From UBA2897 sp036733925 (lineage in GTDB: Bacteria; Bacillota; Negativicutes; Selenomonadales; Selenomonadaceae): DNA of 64,000 nucleotides. The notes under the pieces are model-generated. The model ran no database searches, was not told the origin of the DNA, and saw only the letters and a list, made by a program, of their open reading frames with translations. A program made the position numbers and the translations under genes. Shown one piece after another: positions 1 through 9,966 of this stretch (position 1 is its first letter; each line of letters opens with the position of its first letter). The DNA lies in NCBI GenBank assembly GCA_036733925.1, contig DAIMZO010000008.1:1-64000 (forward strand), given 5' to 3'.

Positions 1-12
1 CGGAGGGGGAAT

Positions 13-417
13 ATGAATCAAATTTTATCGGGTTTCGTGAGACGGCTGGCAATGTCCCTGGCCATCGGCACGGCACTGATCTTGGCTGTCCTCGTGCATC
101 TCGGGGCGGCCCGCCTGATCGGTGCGGTGCTGGCCGGGTACCTTGCCGCCGGCGTGTGCATCTGGACGCTCGTTTTTCGGACGTGGCGCGGCGCGAAACA
201 GGCAAAAGTCAACGCAGCGGCAGCAAAAGGGCAGATGCTCTGGGGGTTCGTCTTGCGGCTTTTCGTATGCTTTGCAACGCTCGCCGCAGCGGGCATGATC
301 GGGAAACAGGTTTTCGCCGCGACTGCGGCGGGGCTGCTTTTCTTCTATGCCGCCGCGATGATCCAGCTCGCTTATGCGAACTACCGCGTCATGCACGGGA
401 AGCCCGATAAAAAATAA
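13..417 (+). CDS. atpI: ATP synthase protein I (AtpI)
   Basis: Small hydrophobic protein of 134 residues and the first gene of the ATP synthase operon. AtpI is a membrane protein thought to help assemble the c ring or carry Mg2+; it is not part of the finished enzyme. Four hydrophobic stretches are visible, around residues 13-33, 38-56, 75-95 and 102-120, with basic residues between them and a basic tail. A good ribosome site (GGAGGGG) lies just before the ATG. The family is poorly conserved, so the call rests on size, topology and position directly before atpB. The promoter must lie outside the window. Confidence 0.82.
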   Translation: MNQILSGFVRRLAMSLAIGTALILAVLVHLGAARLIGAVLAGYLAAGVCIWTLVFRTWRGAKQAKVNAAAAKGQMLWGFVLRLFVCFATLAAAGMIGKQVFAATAAGLLFFYAAAMIQLAYANYRVMHGKPDKK

Positions 418-463
418 GGAGACCGCGATTCCATTTTCCCGGTCTTGTAAGGAGGTAGAGTGT

Positions 464-1150
464 ATGCAAGAAGAAATGATTGTTCGTAACGTGATGTCGT
501 TCTTTGACGGCGGCATGAACCTCAATATGCAGACGCTGTATATGACGTGGCTCACGATGGCCGTCGTGCTGCTGATCGCGTATCTCGCGACGCGGAACCT
601 GAAGCTGGTTCCGTCGGGATGGCAGACCGTTATCGAAATGATCGTGACTGGACTCAGTTCGCAGGTCGACGGAACGATGGGCAAGCGGGGCCATTTCCTG
701 GCGCCGTTCATCATCGCCCTGTTTATGTTCCTGATCACCTCGAACTGGCTGGGGCTGATTCCTGGGCTGTCGTCGCCGACCAATGATCTGAACACGACGC
801 TCGGCCTGGCCCTGCTCGTCATCGTGATGGTGCATTTCCTCGGTGTCTACATGAAGGGCACCCATTACCTGAAGCACTTTTTCGAGCCGACGCCGGTGTT
901 TGTCATCATCAATGCGATTGAGGAAGTGGCAAAGCCGATCACGCTGTCGTTCCGTCTGTTCGGCAACATCCTCGCAGGCGAAATCCTCATTCACATTCTG
1001 GTCAAGCTGATGCCAATCTGGATGCCGATCCCATCGGTACTGTGGCTGGCGTTCAGTATCTTCATCGGTGCCGTCCAGGCATTCATCTTCACGATGCTGT
1101 CGATGGCGTACCTTGCAAACGCAGTCAAGATAGAAGAACAGGAAGGATAA
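464..1150 (+). CDS. atpB: F1Fo ATP synthase subunit a
   Basis: Membrane stator subunit that forms the ion half-channels beside the c ring. The protein has 228 residues when started at ATG 464, which follows a strong AAGGAGG site; longer in-frame starts upstream have none. It has five or six hydrophobic helices. The essential arginine is R164 in SFRLFGN, with the usual downstream E and Q region. The C-terminal helix runs from about 195 to 220. It lies between atpI and atpE in the standard bacterial order. Confidence 0.96.
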   Translation: MQEEMIVRNVMSFFDGGMNLNMQTLYMTWLTMAVVLLIAYLATRNLKLVPSGWQTVIEMIVTGLSSQVDGTMGKRGHFLAPFIIALFMFLITSNWLGLIPGLSSPTNDLNTTLGLALLVIVMVHFLGVYMKGTHYLKHFFEPTPVFVIINAIEEVAKPITLSFRLFGNILAGEILIHILVKLMPIWMPIPSVLWLAFSIFIGAVQAFIFTMLSMAYLANAVKIEEQEG

Positions 1151-1195
1151 AAGGACTTCCGTTCGGTTTCAACTTTTTTAAGGAGGACGTATTTC

Positions 1196-1447
1196 ATGGA
1201 AAACGCAATTATGGTCGCAGCTGCCCTCGTTGGTGCAGGTATCTGCATGGGTCTCGCAGCAATCGGCGCAGGCCTCGGTGATGGTCTCGTCACGAGCCGC
1301 TTCATCGAAGGCATCACGCGCCAGCCGGAAGCGCAGAGCAAGCTCTTCACGAATACGCTGATCTCGGTCGGCCTGATCGAGTCCATGGCCATCATCGCAA
1401 CGGTCGTCGCGCTGATCATGCTCTATGCGAACCCGCTCATCAAGTGA
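1196..1447 (+). CDS. atpE: F1Fo ATP synthase subunit c (rotor ring)
   Basis: Hairpin proteolipid of 83 residues that forms the rotor ring. Helix 1 runs about 4-34, the polar loop is TRQPEA (41-46), and helix 2 about 50-77 ends in LYANP as in Na+-type c subunits. The ion-binding carboxylate is E62, followed by S63. D29 sits in helix 1 (GDG) where Na+ rings have a glutamine (GQG) and the Fusobacterium ring has a second glutamate. That suggests a two-carboxylate site. Whether the ion is Na+ or H+ cannot be told from sequence alone. AAGGAGG lies 8 bases before the ATG. Confidence 0.96.
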   Translation: MENAIMVAAALVGAGICMGLAAIGAGLGDGLVTSRFIEGITRQPEAQSKLFTNTLISVGLIESMAIIATVVALIMLYANPLIK

Positions 1448-1489
1448 TTTCGGCGGATTGGATGAAGAAAGGAAAAGGAGGCATAGCCG

Positions 1490-1993
1490 TTGATCACTTT
1501 GAATAGCACGTTCTTCGTGCAGATCATCAACTTCCTGATCCTCGTTGCTCTTTTGCGCGCATTCTGTTACAAGCCGGTCGTCCGGATGATCCATGCGCGC
1601 CAGGACAAGATCGCCGAAAGCCTGCAGAAGGCGGATGACGACGCGGCCGAGGCCGACAAGCTCCTCGCGGATTACAAAGCGAAGCTCGCAGCCGCACAGC
1701 AGAAGGCCGAGGAGATTGTCGCGAACGCGGAGAAACGCGCGGCGGCAGAGCGTGAGGAAAGCGTCAAGCGGACGCGCGAGGAAATCGTACAGATGAAGAA
1801 GGCGGCTGAGGCCGAGATCAACCGTGACCGCGAGCGCGCTGTCGAGCAGCTCCGCGCACAGATGGTTGCACTCTCCATGGCAGCAGCGAGCAAGATCATC
1901 GAGAAGAATATGGATGCAGCGGACAACGAACAGATTATCAACGAGTTTGTACACAAGCTCGACCAGGATAAGATTGGTGATCTCTCATGCTGA
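1490..1993 (+). CDS. atpF: F1Fo ATP synthase subunit b
   Basis: Peripheral stalk subunit of 167 residues. One N-terminal membrane helix (about 6-24) precedes a long charged coiled coil rich in Ala, Glu, Lys and Arg. It clamps F1 through subunit delta. The start is TTG 1490 behind AAAAGGAGG; no ATG fits the membrane helix. The gene overlaps atpH by 7 bases, so the two are probably translationally coupled. Confidence 0.95.
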   Translation: MITLNSTFFVQIINFLILVALLRAFCYKPVVRMIHARQDKIAESLQKADDDAAEADKLLADYKAKLAAAQQKAEEIVANAEKRAAAEREESVKRTREEIVQMKKAAEAEINRDRERAVEQLRAQMVALSMAAASKIIEKNMDAADNEQIINEFVHKLDQDKIGDLSC

Positions 1994-2529
1994 ATTTACA
2001 ACTAGCACGCAAATACTCCCGCGCCATCTTCGAGATTGCGCAGGAGGAGGACAAGCTCGTACCGTATGGGAAGGAGCTCGCCGATATCCGCGTCGGCCTC
2101 GATTCCGTGCCGGCCGCGAAGGCGTTCCTGACGAATCCCGTCGTTGAATCCAAGGCGAAGAAAGACCTGCTGACGAAGCTCTTCGAGGGAGAGGTTTCCG
2201 AGGATATCTACCACTTCCTGCTGCTTCTCGTCGATAAGCGCCGCATTGGCCTGATCGACGCCATTGAGGAGCAGTACCGCGCGATGTCCAACAAGGCGCG
2301 CGGCATCGTCATCGCAGACGTGACGACGGCCGGCAAGGCAAGCAAGGAACAGCAGAAGAAGATCCAGAGCCGCCTTGCGGAAGTCACCGGGAAAACGATT
2401 GAGCTTCGCCTTCACGAAAATCCGGCGCTCATCGGCGGCGTGGTCGTCAAGATCGGCGACCGCCGCATCGATGGCTCGATTGCCGGACGTCTGGAGACGT
2501 TAAAGAAGGAATTACTGGCTAGTAAGTGA
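1987..2529 (+). CDS. atpH: F1Fo ATP synthase subunit delta
   Basis: Soluble stalk subunit of 180 residues linking subunit b to the top of the alpha/beta hexamer. It has the helical N-terminal domain (about 1-105) and the C-terminal segment with the family signature around ENPALIGGVVVKIGD. The ATG lies inside the end of atpF. Length is normal. Confidence 0.95.
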   Translation: MLNLQLARKYSRAIFEIAQEEDKLVPYGKELADIRVGLDSVPAAKAFLTNPVVESKAKKDLLTKLFEGEVSEDIYHFLLLLVDKRRIGLIDAIEEQYRAMSNKARGIVIADVTTAGKASKEQQKKIQSRLAEVTGKTIELRLHENPALIGGVVVKIGDRRIDGSIAGRLETLKKELLASK

Positions 2530-2551
2530 AAACTGGGGTGACAGCGAAGTT

Positions 2552-4069
<1,518 letters not shown>

Positions 4070-4088
4070 AGCAGCGAGGTGAATCTTT

Positions 4089-4943
4089 TTGGCAAATTTA
4101 CAAGATATACGCCATCGCATCAGCAGTGTCAACAGCACGAAGCAGATTACCTCGGCCATGAACATGGTCGCTACCTCGAGGCTCCGCCGCGCGAAGGGGG
4201 CGGCCATCGCGAACCGTCCGTATGCGGAAAAGGTCATGCAGGTCGTCAAGCAGGTCGCGGCGAACGCGGATCCGGATTTCACGGATCCGCTGCTCGAGAC
4301 GCATGAGACGGGCAAGAAGCTCATCTTCGTCATCACGGCGGACAAGGGCCTTGCCGGCGCTTATACGAGCAATGCCTGCAAGAAGGCCGTCTCGCTCATC
4401 GAGGACAAGGCGGACACGCAGCTCGTCGTCGTCGGCCGCAAGGGCTCGGCGCATTTCCGCAGCCGCCACTACGATATCGTCGATGAGTACATCGGCATCA
4501 GTGACCGCGCGACATTCGAGGACGCGCGGAAGATTGCGATCAACCTCATGAACCGCTTCCGTTCGGGCGAGGTCAGAGAGGTCGTCATGGTCTACACGAA
4601 ATTCGTTTCAGCCATCAGCTGTGAGCCTCAGGTGGTCAGCCTCCTGCCGTTCAAGCAGGAGACCGGCGCAGAGGAAGGCATCCATGACGAGTACATCTTT
4701 GAGCCGGACGCGGCGACGGTCCTCGGGTTTCTGCTTCCGCAGTATCTGTATACGACGATTTACGCGGCGCTCCTGCAGTCGGCCGCGAGCGAGCTCAGTT
4801 CGCGCATGAACGCGATGAGCAACGCGACGGACAACGCGGATGAGATGGTGCGCAAGCTCAACATCCACTACAACAAGGTTCGGCAGGCGGGCATCACGAC
4901 GGAGCTCACGGAGATCGTCAGCGGTGCTACGGCTGTCAAATAG
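4089..4943 (+). CDS. atpG: F1Fo ATP synthase subunit gamma
   Basis: Central rotor shaft of 284 residues. The N-terminal helix (DIRHRISSVNSTKQIT) and the C-terminal helix (SSRMNAMSNATDNADEM), which form the coiled-coil axle, are both present. Start is TTG 4089 with GAGGTG upstream, 19 bases after atpA. Family length is about 280-290. Confidence 0.96.
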   Translation: MANLQDIRHRISSVNSTKQITSAMNMVATSRLRRAKGAAIANRPYAEKVMQVVKQVAANADPDFTDPLLETHETGKKLIFVITADKGLAGAYTSNACKKAVSLIEDKADTQLVVVGRKGSAHFRSRHYDIVDEYIGISDRATFEDARKIAINLMNRFRSGEVREVVMVYTKFVSAISCEPQVVSLLPFKQETGAEEGIHDEYIFEPDAATVLGFLLPQYLYTTIYAALLQSAASELSSRMNAMSNATDNADEMVRKLNIHYNKVRQAGITTELTEIVSGATAVK

Positions 4944-4963
4944 GAATCGAAGGAGGTTTACCA

Positions 4964-6376
4964 TTGGCAAAAGGTAAAGTCGTACAGGTCATCGGACCTG
5001 TCGTAGATATTGAATTCCCAGAGGGTGAGCTGCCTTCCATCCTGAACGCAGTGCATATCCAGGGAAAGGCCGGGGACACGGACATCGACCTCGTGGTCGA
5101 GGTCATGCAGCACCTCGGCGACAGCGTGACGCGCTGCGTCGCGATGAGCTCGACGGACGGCCTCGTCCGCGGCATGGAGGCAGAGGACACCGGCGCACCA
5201 ATCAAGGTGCCGGTCGGCAAAGAGTGCCTCGGCCGCATCTTCAACGTGCTCGGCCAGACGGTCGACCACGACCCGACCCCGGTCGGCAACAAGGAGTTCT
5301 GGCCAATCCATCGTCCGGCTCCGAAGTTCGAGGATCAGGAGACTTCCGCGCAGATCATGGAGACGGGCATCAAGGTCATCGACCTCATCGCACCGTATTC
5401 CCGCGGCGGCAAGACCGGTCTGTTCGGCGGCGCTGGCGTCGGCAAGACCGTCCTGATCATGGAGCTCATCCATAACATCGCGACTGAGCACGGCGGCTAC
5501 TCCGTCTTCTGCGGCGTCGGCGAGCGTACCCGTGAGGGCAATGACCTCTGGGGCGAGATGAAGGAGTCCGGCGTCCTCGACAAGACGGCCCTCGTCTACG
5601 GCCAGATGAACGAGCCACCAGGAGCGCGTATGCGCGTCGGCCTGACCGGCCTGACGATGGCAGAGTATTTCCGCGATGTCATGCATCAGGACGTGCTGCT
5701 GTTCATCGACAACATCTTCCGCTTCATCCAGGCAGGTTCGGAGGTTTCCGCACTGCTCGGCCGCATCCCTTCGGCCGTCGGCTATCAGCCGACGCTGTCG
5801 ACGGATATCGGTGCCCTGCAGGAGCGCATCACGTCGACGAAGAACGGCTCCATCACGTCCGTCCAAGCCGTCTACGTGCCGGCCGATGACCTGACCGACC
5901 CGGCGCCGGCTGGTACGTTCACGCACCTCGATGCGACGACGGTCCTTTCACGTCAGATTGCAGAGCTCGGCATCTATCCGGCCGTCGATCCGCTCGATTC
6001 GACGAGCCGTATCCTGTCCCCGGCTGTCCTCGGCGAGGAGCACTATCACGTGGCCCGCGAGGTGCAGGCCGTCCTGCAGAAGTACAAGGATCTGCAGGAT
6101 ATCATCGCGATCCTCGGCATGGAGGAGCTCTCCGATGAGGATAAGCTCACGGTTTCCCGTGCGCGCAAGATCCAGCGTTTCCTCTCGCAGCCGATGTTCG
6201 TCGCAGAGCAGTTCACGGGCCAGCCGGGCCGCTATGTACCGCTGAAAGAGACGATCCGCGGCTTCAAGGAAATCCTCGAGGGCAAATACGATGATCTGCC
6301 GGAGGCTGCCTTCTATATGGTCGGCACAATTGACGATGCATTGGAGAAAGCAAAGAAACTCGAAAAGGAGGAATAA
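4964..6376 (+). CDS. atpD: F1Fo ATP synthase subunit beta
   Basis: Catalytic subunit of F1, 470 residues. The P-loop GGAGVGKT is at 155-162, the catalytic glutamate lies in GVGERTREGN, and the DELSEED-like segment reads MEELSDEDK. All expected motifs are present. Start is TTG 4964 behind AAGGAGG. The gene is 20 bases after atpG and 3 bases before atpC. Confidence 0.98.
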   Translation: MAKGKVVQVIGPVVDIEFPEGELPSILNAVHIQGKAGDTDIDLVVEVMQHLGDSVTRCVAMSSTDGLVRGMEAEDTGAPIKVPVGKECLGRIFNVLGQTVDHDPTPVGNKEFWPIHRPAPKFEDQETSAQIMETGIKVIDLIAPYSRGGKTGLFGGAGVGKTVLIMELIHNIATEHGGYSVFCGVGERTREGNDLWGEMKESGVLDKTALVYGQMNEPPGARMRVGLTGLTMAEYFRDVMHQDVLLFIDNIFRFIQAGSEVSALLGRIPSAVGYQPTLSTDIGALQERITSTKNGSITSVQAVYVPADDLTDPAPAGTFTHLDATTVLSRQIAELGIYPAVDPLDSTSRILSPAVLGEEHYHVAREVQAVLQKYKDLQDIIAILGMEELSDEDKLTVSRARKIQRFLSQPMFVAEQFTGQPGRYVPLKETIRGFKEILEGKYDDLPEAAFYMVGTIDDALEKAKKLEKEE

Positions 6377-6379
6377 TCG

Positions 6380-6817
6380 ATGGCGACGATAAAGCTAGAG
6401 ATTGTCTCTCCGGATAAAATGGTCTACAGCGAGGATGTCAGCATGGTCATCGTCCGCTCGACGGGCGGCGAGCTCGGCATCCTGCCGCACCACGCACCGC
6501 TCGTGACCGGGCTCGTGCCGCACGCCATGCGCGTGCGTGTGTCGGGCGGCGACCGCGACGAGCAGCTCATCGCGGTCGCTGGCGGCTTCATGGAAGTCAC
6601 GCCGGAAAAGATCACGGTGCTCGCGACGGCGGCTGAGCAGCCCATCGACATCGACATCAACCGCGCGCAGAAGGCCTATGCCCGCGCGAAGGAGCGCATC
6701 GAAGCGTTCCTTCAGGGCACGCCGGAAGCGAAGGACATCGATGTGGATCGCGCACAGCTCGCTCTGCGCCGCGCCATCGCCCGCCTCGATGCAACCGGGA
6801 CGGAATGGGAAGCGTAA
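6380..6817 (+). CDS. atpC: F1Fo ATP synthase subunit epsilon
   Basis: Regulatory rotor subunit of 145 residues. The N-terminal beta-sandwich (about 1-88, with GELGILPHHAPL) is followed by a two-helix C-terminal domain rich in Ala and Arg, which can inhibit ATP hydrolysis in other bacteria. Last gene of the operon; a strong terminator follows within 30 bases. Confidence 0.95.
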   Translation: MATIKLEIVSPDKMVYSEDVSMVIVRSTGGELGILPHHAPLVTGLVPHAMRVRVSGGDRDEQLIAVAGGFMEVTPEKITVLATAAEQPIDIDINRAQKAYARAKERIEAFLQGTPEAKDIDVDRAQLALRRAIARLDATGTEWEA

Positions 6818-6843
6818 AAGTACGGCAAATCCAATAGATAGAT

Positions 6844-6892
6844 AAAAAGAGCTTTCGCACGAACAAAAAGTATCGTGCGAAAGCTCTTTTTT
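6844..6892 (+). terminator. Terminator of the atp operon
   Basis: Perfect 15-bp stem (6848-6862 with 6873-6887) followed by a T run. The left side begins with an A run, so it can also stop transcription arriving on the minus strand from the 7.1-kb gene. Confidence 0.93.
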
Positions 6893-7022
6893 GCCCTCCC
6901 CTTCGGGGAGGGTGCTCGTAAGGGCGAGTGGGGCATGTGTATCGCAAGCCGAATGGCTGACGGAATTTGCCCCCTCAGTCTCGTTTTGCGAGCCAGCTCC
7001 CCCGAAGGGGACGCCCACAATG
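6893..7022. repeat. Intergenic GC-rich repeat element
   Basis: Non-coding stretch that begins with a short hairpin (CCCTCCCC-TTC-GGGGAGGG) and ends with a CTCCCCCGAAGGGGACGCC segment. A shorter relative of the end occurs at about 22582-22601 (ACAGAAGGGGACGCC), and a related hairpin unit lies at 19740-19812. The layout resembles the short dispersed palindromic repeats found in many gut Firmicutes. No protein is supported here. Confidence 0.5.
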
Positions 7023-7061
7023 CTATGTGCGAGTATACCACTGCGTTCAAAAAGCGGAACT

Positions 7062-7397
7062 TCAGAAGAAGTTGAAGTTGTGCAGCAGGACAATCACGAA
7101 CATCGCAATCGCGAACCCGATCGAGACTAGGCTCGCGCGCTCGGCGAACACGGCCTGCGTCTCGTTGAGCTTCGCATGGCGCCGCACGTAGGTCAAGCCG
7201 AGCGATACAATGAGCAGGACGTACATGCAACGGTTCCAGTTGTCGAACTGCATCCAGCCGACCATCGTCACGACAATCGTGAAGATCAGGACACCAATCA
7301 GCAGGTAGTCGCTGCCGACCTTCTCCTTGAACTTGTCCTTCTTATCATCGTCTTTCTTGTAGATCTTCTGCTGCAGTTTCTTGTACTGATTTGCCAT
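7062..7397 (-). CDS. Small membrane protein of unknown function
   Basis: Protein of 111 residues when started at the ATG at 7397, which has an AAAGGAG site 8 bases upstream; a longer in-frame start has none. The first 30 residues are very rich in lysine and aspartate (KKDDDKKDKFKEK). Three hydrophobic segments follow, at about 35-55, 60-76 and 88-108. I do not recognise the family. It lies downstream of mgsA on the same strand but has its own promoter, so it is probably transcribed alone. Confidence 0.7.
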   Translation of the reverse strand: MANQYKKLQQKIYKKDDDKKDKFKEKVGSDYLLIGVLIFTIVVTMVGWMQFDNWNRCMYVLLIVSLGLTYVRRHAKLNETQAVFAERASLVSIGFAIAMFVIVLLHNFNFF

Positions 7398-7492
7398 AGA
7401 AAAAGCTCCTTTGCTCAATATATCCTTCGTCATGTTTTCTTCGTTTTCTCCCGATATAGGCATGAGAAAACGAAAAAAGAAACCTGAAAGAT

Positions 7493-7521
7493 ATTATACC
7501 GTGTTTTCCGGTATTTTGCAA
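7493..7521 (-). promoter_or_regulatory. Promoter of the small membrane protein gene
   Basis: Minus strand: TTGCAA (7521-7516), 17-base spacer, TATAAT (7498-7493). Both boxes fit sigma-70 type well. It lies about 96 bases before the proposed start codon. Confidence 0.72.
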
Positions 7522-7536
7522 AGGAGCGGGCAGGAC

Positions 7537-7914
7537 TCAGGCTTCTTTCGTCGCGACGTATTTCAGCAGGATATGGGCGCTGCGGCGGTTCGTCGCGAGC
7601 GGGACGTTATGCACGTCACAGAGACGCAGCAGGGCGTTGATGTCCGGCTCGTGCGGCTGGCTCGACAGCGGGTCGCGCAGGAAGATGACGTAGTCGACGT
7701 CGCCGACCGCGACGCGCGCGCCAATCTGCTGGTCGCCGCCCATCGGGCCGGACAGCATGGTCTCGACATGCAGGTCATAGTGCTCGTTGATCAGAGAGCC
7801 CGTCGTATGCGTGGCGATCAGATGGAACTTCTCGAGCAGCTCCTTATGGTTGTTCACGAAGTCGAGCATTTCCTTCTTTTTCTTGTCGTGTGCAATCAGA
7901 GCGATTGTTTTCAT
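7537..7914 (-). CDS. mgsA: Methylglyoxal synthase
   Basis: Converts dihydroxyacetone phosphate to methylglyoxal and phosphate, an overflow route when sugar phosphates accumulate. 125 residues. Signature region GPMGGDQQIGARV contains the catalytic aspartate (D61). The phosphate-binding THTTGS loop (35-40) and the C-terminal NVPLATNRRSAH motif are present. Single-gene unit with its own promoter upstream. Confidence 0.96.
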   Translation of the reverse strand: MKTIALIAHDKKKKEMLDFVNNHKELLEKFHLIATHTTGSLINEHYDLHVETMLSGPMGGDQQIGARVAVGDVDYVIFLRDPLSSQPHEPDINALLRLCDVHNVPLATNRRSAHILLKYVATKEA

Positions 7915-7965
7915 AAAGCGAAACCCCTTTTCCTAAAAACTTGGAATGTAAGCCCTTTCTTTTCT

Positions 7966-7994
7966 AGTATATCGTATTTTATCGGAAAGGTAAA
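7966..7994 (-). promoter_or_regulatory. Promoter of mgsA
   Basis: Minus strand: TTTACC (7994-7989), 17-base spacer, TATACT (7971-7966), about 50 bases before the mgsA start codon. Confidence 0.65.
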
Positions 7995-8032
7995 GGGATT
8001 CTTATTCTTTCTTACTCTTTTGGCGTCGCTCA

Positions 8033-8090
8033 TTAACAAAATTTTTCTTTCCACGTATACTGACCATATAGTTAGTTAGGAACCTAACTA
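8033..8090 (+). promoter_or_regulatory. Promoter and operator of the marR gene
   Basis: TTAACA (8033-8038), 17-base spacer, TATACT (8056-8061). An inverted repeat with 8-base perfect arms, TAGTTAGG-AA-CCTAACTA (8073-8090), covers the expected start of transcription. This is the size and place of a MarR self-repression operator. That the downstream MarR binds it is inference. Confidence 0.78.
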
Positions 8091-8111
8091 TATGAACGAG
8101 GAGGAGAAAAG

Positions 8112-8621
8112 TTGAAACGGGAAATGATTCCTACCTGGGAGGAGCTGGAACGGCATAAGAAGATCATCCCGGAGATCGACCCGTCGGCGGTCATCGCGAT
8201 GCTCGGCATCAAGGAGGCCGGAGAGGCAATCCAGCAGTCGATTCTCGATGTACTCCAGAAGCAGTACCACCTTTCCGAGGGGAAGTTCTGCACCTTGATC
8301 GTGTTGCACCAGCACCCGAAGGAGGGCGCGCCATCCGAGCTTTCGGCGAAGATTGGTGTCACGCGCGCGAGCACCTCGACGATGATGCGGAAGCTCGAGG
8401 AGCAGGGCCTCGTTGAGGTCGGGAAAGCGGAGAAGGACGGGCGCGCGAAGCGCGTCGGCCTGACGGAGAAGGGAAGGTCCTTCGTGGACGAGATCCTGCC
8501 GCCGCATTATCTGCGCATCACGCGCTTGATGGATAAGCTGAGCGGCGAGGAGCGGCGCGAACTCATCCGGCTGCTCAGCAAGCTGGCTGGGAAGAAGATA
8601 GGAGGAGAAGACGGAGAATAA
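8112..8621 (+). CDS. MarR family transcriptional regulator
   Basis: 169 residues with a winged helix-turn-helix. The recognition region is around SELSAKIGVTRASTSTMMR, and the wing KAEKDGRAKRVGLTEKG is typical. Start is TTG 8112 after GAGGAG. The gene following it is a ruined HlyD-type adaptor, so this was probably the local repressor of a drug efflux operon now lost. A palindrome in its own promoter suggests autoregulation. The ligand cannot be told. Confidence 0.87.
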   Translation: MKREMIPTWEELERHKKIIPEIDPSAVIAMLGIKEAGEAIQQSILDVLQKQYHLSEGKFCTLIVLHQHPKEGAPSELSAKIGVTRASTSTMMRKLEEQGLVEVGKAEKDGRAKRVGLTEKGRSFVDEILPPHYLRITRLMDKLSGEERRELIRLLSKLAGKKIGGEDGE

Positions 8622-9117
8622 ATCCGAAGAAGAGAGCCCTGCGCGTCGGGGCTGTGTTTATCGGGCTGTTGATCATCGGCGGCCTATTGCTCATGTATAA
8701 GGGCAACGACGCCATCCAGATGGGCATGGGGAAGAAAGAGGGCATCCTGACCGCGGAACAGGTCAAGATGTCGTTCGACAGCGTGAACGGACGCCTCGTG
8801 AACCTCGCGGTCAAAGAGGGCAATGAGGTCAAGGCCGGCGACGTCGTCATGTAGCTCGACTCGACCGATACGGATCTCGCCATCGAGAAGCTCGAGACAC
8901 AGATTGCGCAGCTCGACGATGCGGCGACGGCACTGAATGTCGCGGAGGCGAACGCCGAGCAGCAGCAGGAACTCTTGAAGAAGTTGCTGTCCGGCGCGCA
9001 GGATACGGGCGATACCGAGAGCCTGAATCAGCCGACCATCGCGCCGGAGGACGGCCGGATCATCAAGGTGCTCGCGAAAGAGGGTGAGATGATCTCGCAG
9101 GACACGCCGGTTCTGCT
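8618..9117 (+). pseudogene. Decayed HlyD/EmrA-type efflux adaptor
   Basis: The reading frame from 8618 (codon ATA where an ATG is expected, 11 bases after AGGAGG) encodes a basic N-terminus, a membrane helix and the first biotinyl-lipoyl half (VNGRLVNLAVKEGNEVKAG). It then meets an in-frame TAG at 8852 where VVMQLDS would be expected, consistent with CAG to TAG. The frame continues through a coiled-coil part and the second lipoyl half (APEDGRIIKVLAKEGE) and breaks at about 9117. Three lesions are visible: lost start, nonsense codon and missing C-terminus. It followed its MarR regulator directly. Confidence 0.8.
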
Positions 9118-9282
9118 GCCATCCCGGGCGGCTTCATCTTCGGCGGCCCGACGGGCCCGGTTTTCTGCGTGCGTTTTTACCGCTCCAAGCAGGCTTTGGA
9201 GCATCGGATGTCGAAAGAGAAGAAGCATAAGGCAGAAATGGCGCGCGTCGCGGCGGAAGAAGCCGCAGAGCCGGGCGCCTGA
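9118..9282 (+). pseudogene. C-terminal fragment of an unidentified membrane protein
   Basis: Directly after the adaptor remnant the open frame shifts. It encodes about 54 residues: a glycine-rich hydrophobic piece (PGGFIFGGPTGPVF), then a charged tail with RFYRSK and KEKKHKAEM, ending at TGA 9280. No start codon or ribosome site precedes it. It looks like the tail of a transporter joined to the HlyD fragment by deletion. I cannot name the family. It abuts the stress-protein gene. Confidence 0.45.
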
Positions 9283-9294
9283 GGGAGTGATGGC

Positions 9295-9843
9295 ATGGAA
9301 CAGGCAAAGAAGATCGTAAAGGAAATCGAGAACCGTCCTGCAGAGGATATCCCGGTCAGCTGTGACCGTATCCTCGTGCCGACCGATGGGTCGGGGCAGG
9401 CCTTCATGGCGGTGCAGAAGGCAATCGAGCTCGCAAGGGCCACGGGAGCCGGTCTCACGCTGCTCATGACGGTGGATCTCAACCGGAACGTCGCCGCGTT
9501 CGAGCAGGTCAGCCTCAGCGGCTACGTGCCGGCGGAGCTCAAGATTGCGGCGTATCAGTACCTCGCGGACCTCATGCACGTGGTACCGCCGGAGATTCAT
9601 GCGCATGTGCGCGTCGAGACCGGCGTGCCTGGCGAGACCATCCTTGACGTCGCGGAGGAAGAAGAGTCTGACCTCATCGTCATGGGCTGCCGCGGCTTCG
9701 GCACGTTCCGAAGCCTGATCCTCGGCTCGGTGTCGAGCTATGTCCTGCAGCACGCGGCCTGCCCGATCCTCGTGGTCAAGGGCATGCCGGATGACTGGGA
9801 CGATGAGGATAACTTCCAGCTGCTCGATATCGGCGACGAGTGA
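9295..9843 (+). CDS. Universal stress protein (UspA family)
   Basis: 182 residues with one Usp domain at about 20-160. It begins with the typical DRILVPTDGSGQA strand and phosphate loop, and ends with the ATP-binding pattern GCRGFGTFRSLILGSVSSYV (about 131-150), which has the G-x2-G-x9-G(S) spacing. Such proteins bind ATP and accumulate in stress or starvation. It follows the membrane-protein remnant at 12 bases, so it may originally have been cotranscribed with that transporter. Confidence 0.9.
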   Translation: MEQAKKIVKEIENRPAEDIPVSCDRILVPTDGSGQAFMAVQKAIELARATGAGLTLLMTVDLNRNVAAFEQVSLSGYVPAELKIAAYQYLADLMHVVPPEIHAHVRVETGVPGETILDVAEEEESDLIVMGCRGFGTFRSLILGSVSSYVLQHAACPILVVKGMPDDWDDEDNFQLLDIGDE

Positions 9844-9966
9844 CGGGACTTTCTGCTTACGGGTGAAACGTAATAGCGGCCTAAGGACGCAATAAGGCCT
9901 CTCTGCTAGAATGAACTCGTTTTCAAAGGAAACTATCGAAGGAAACGATCAAAGGGGAGAAGTCTC

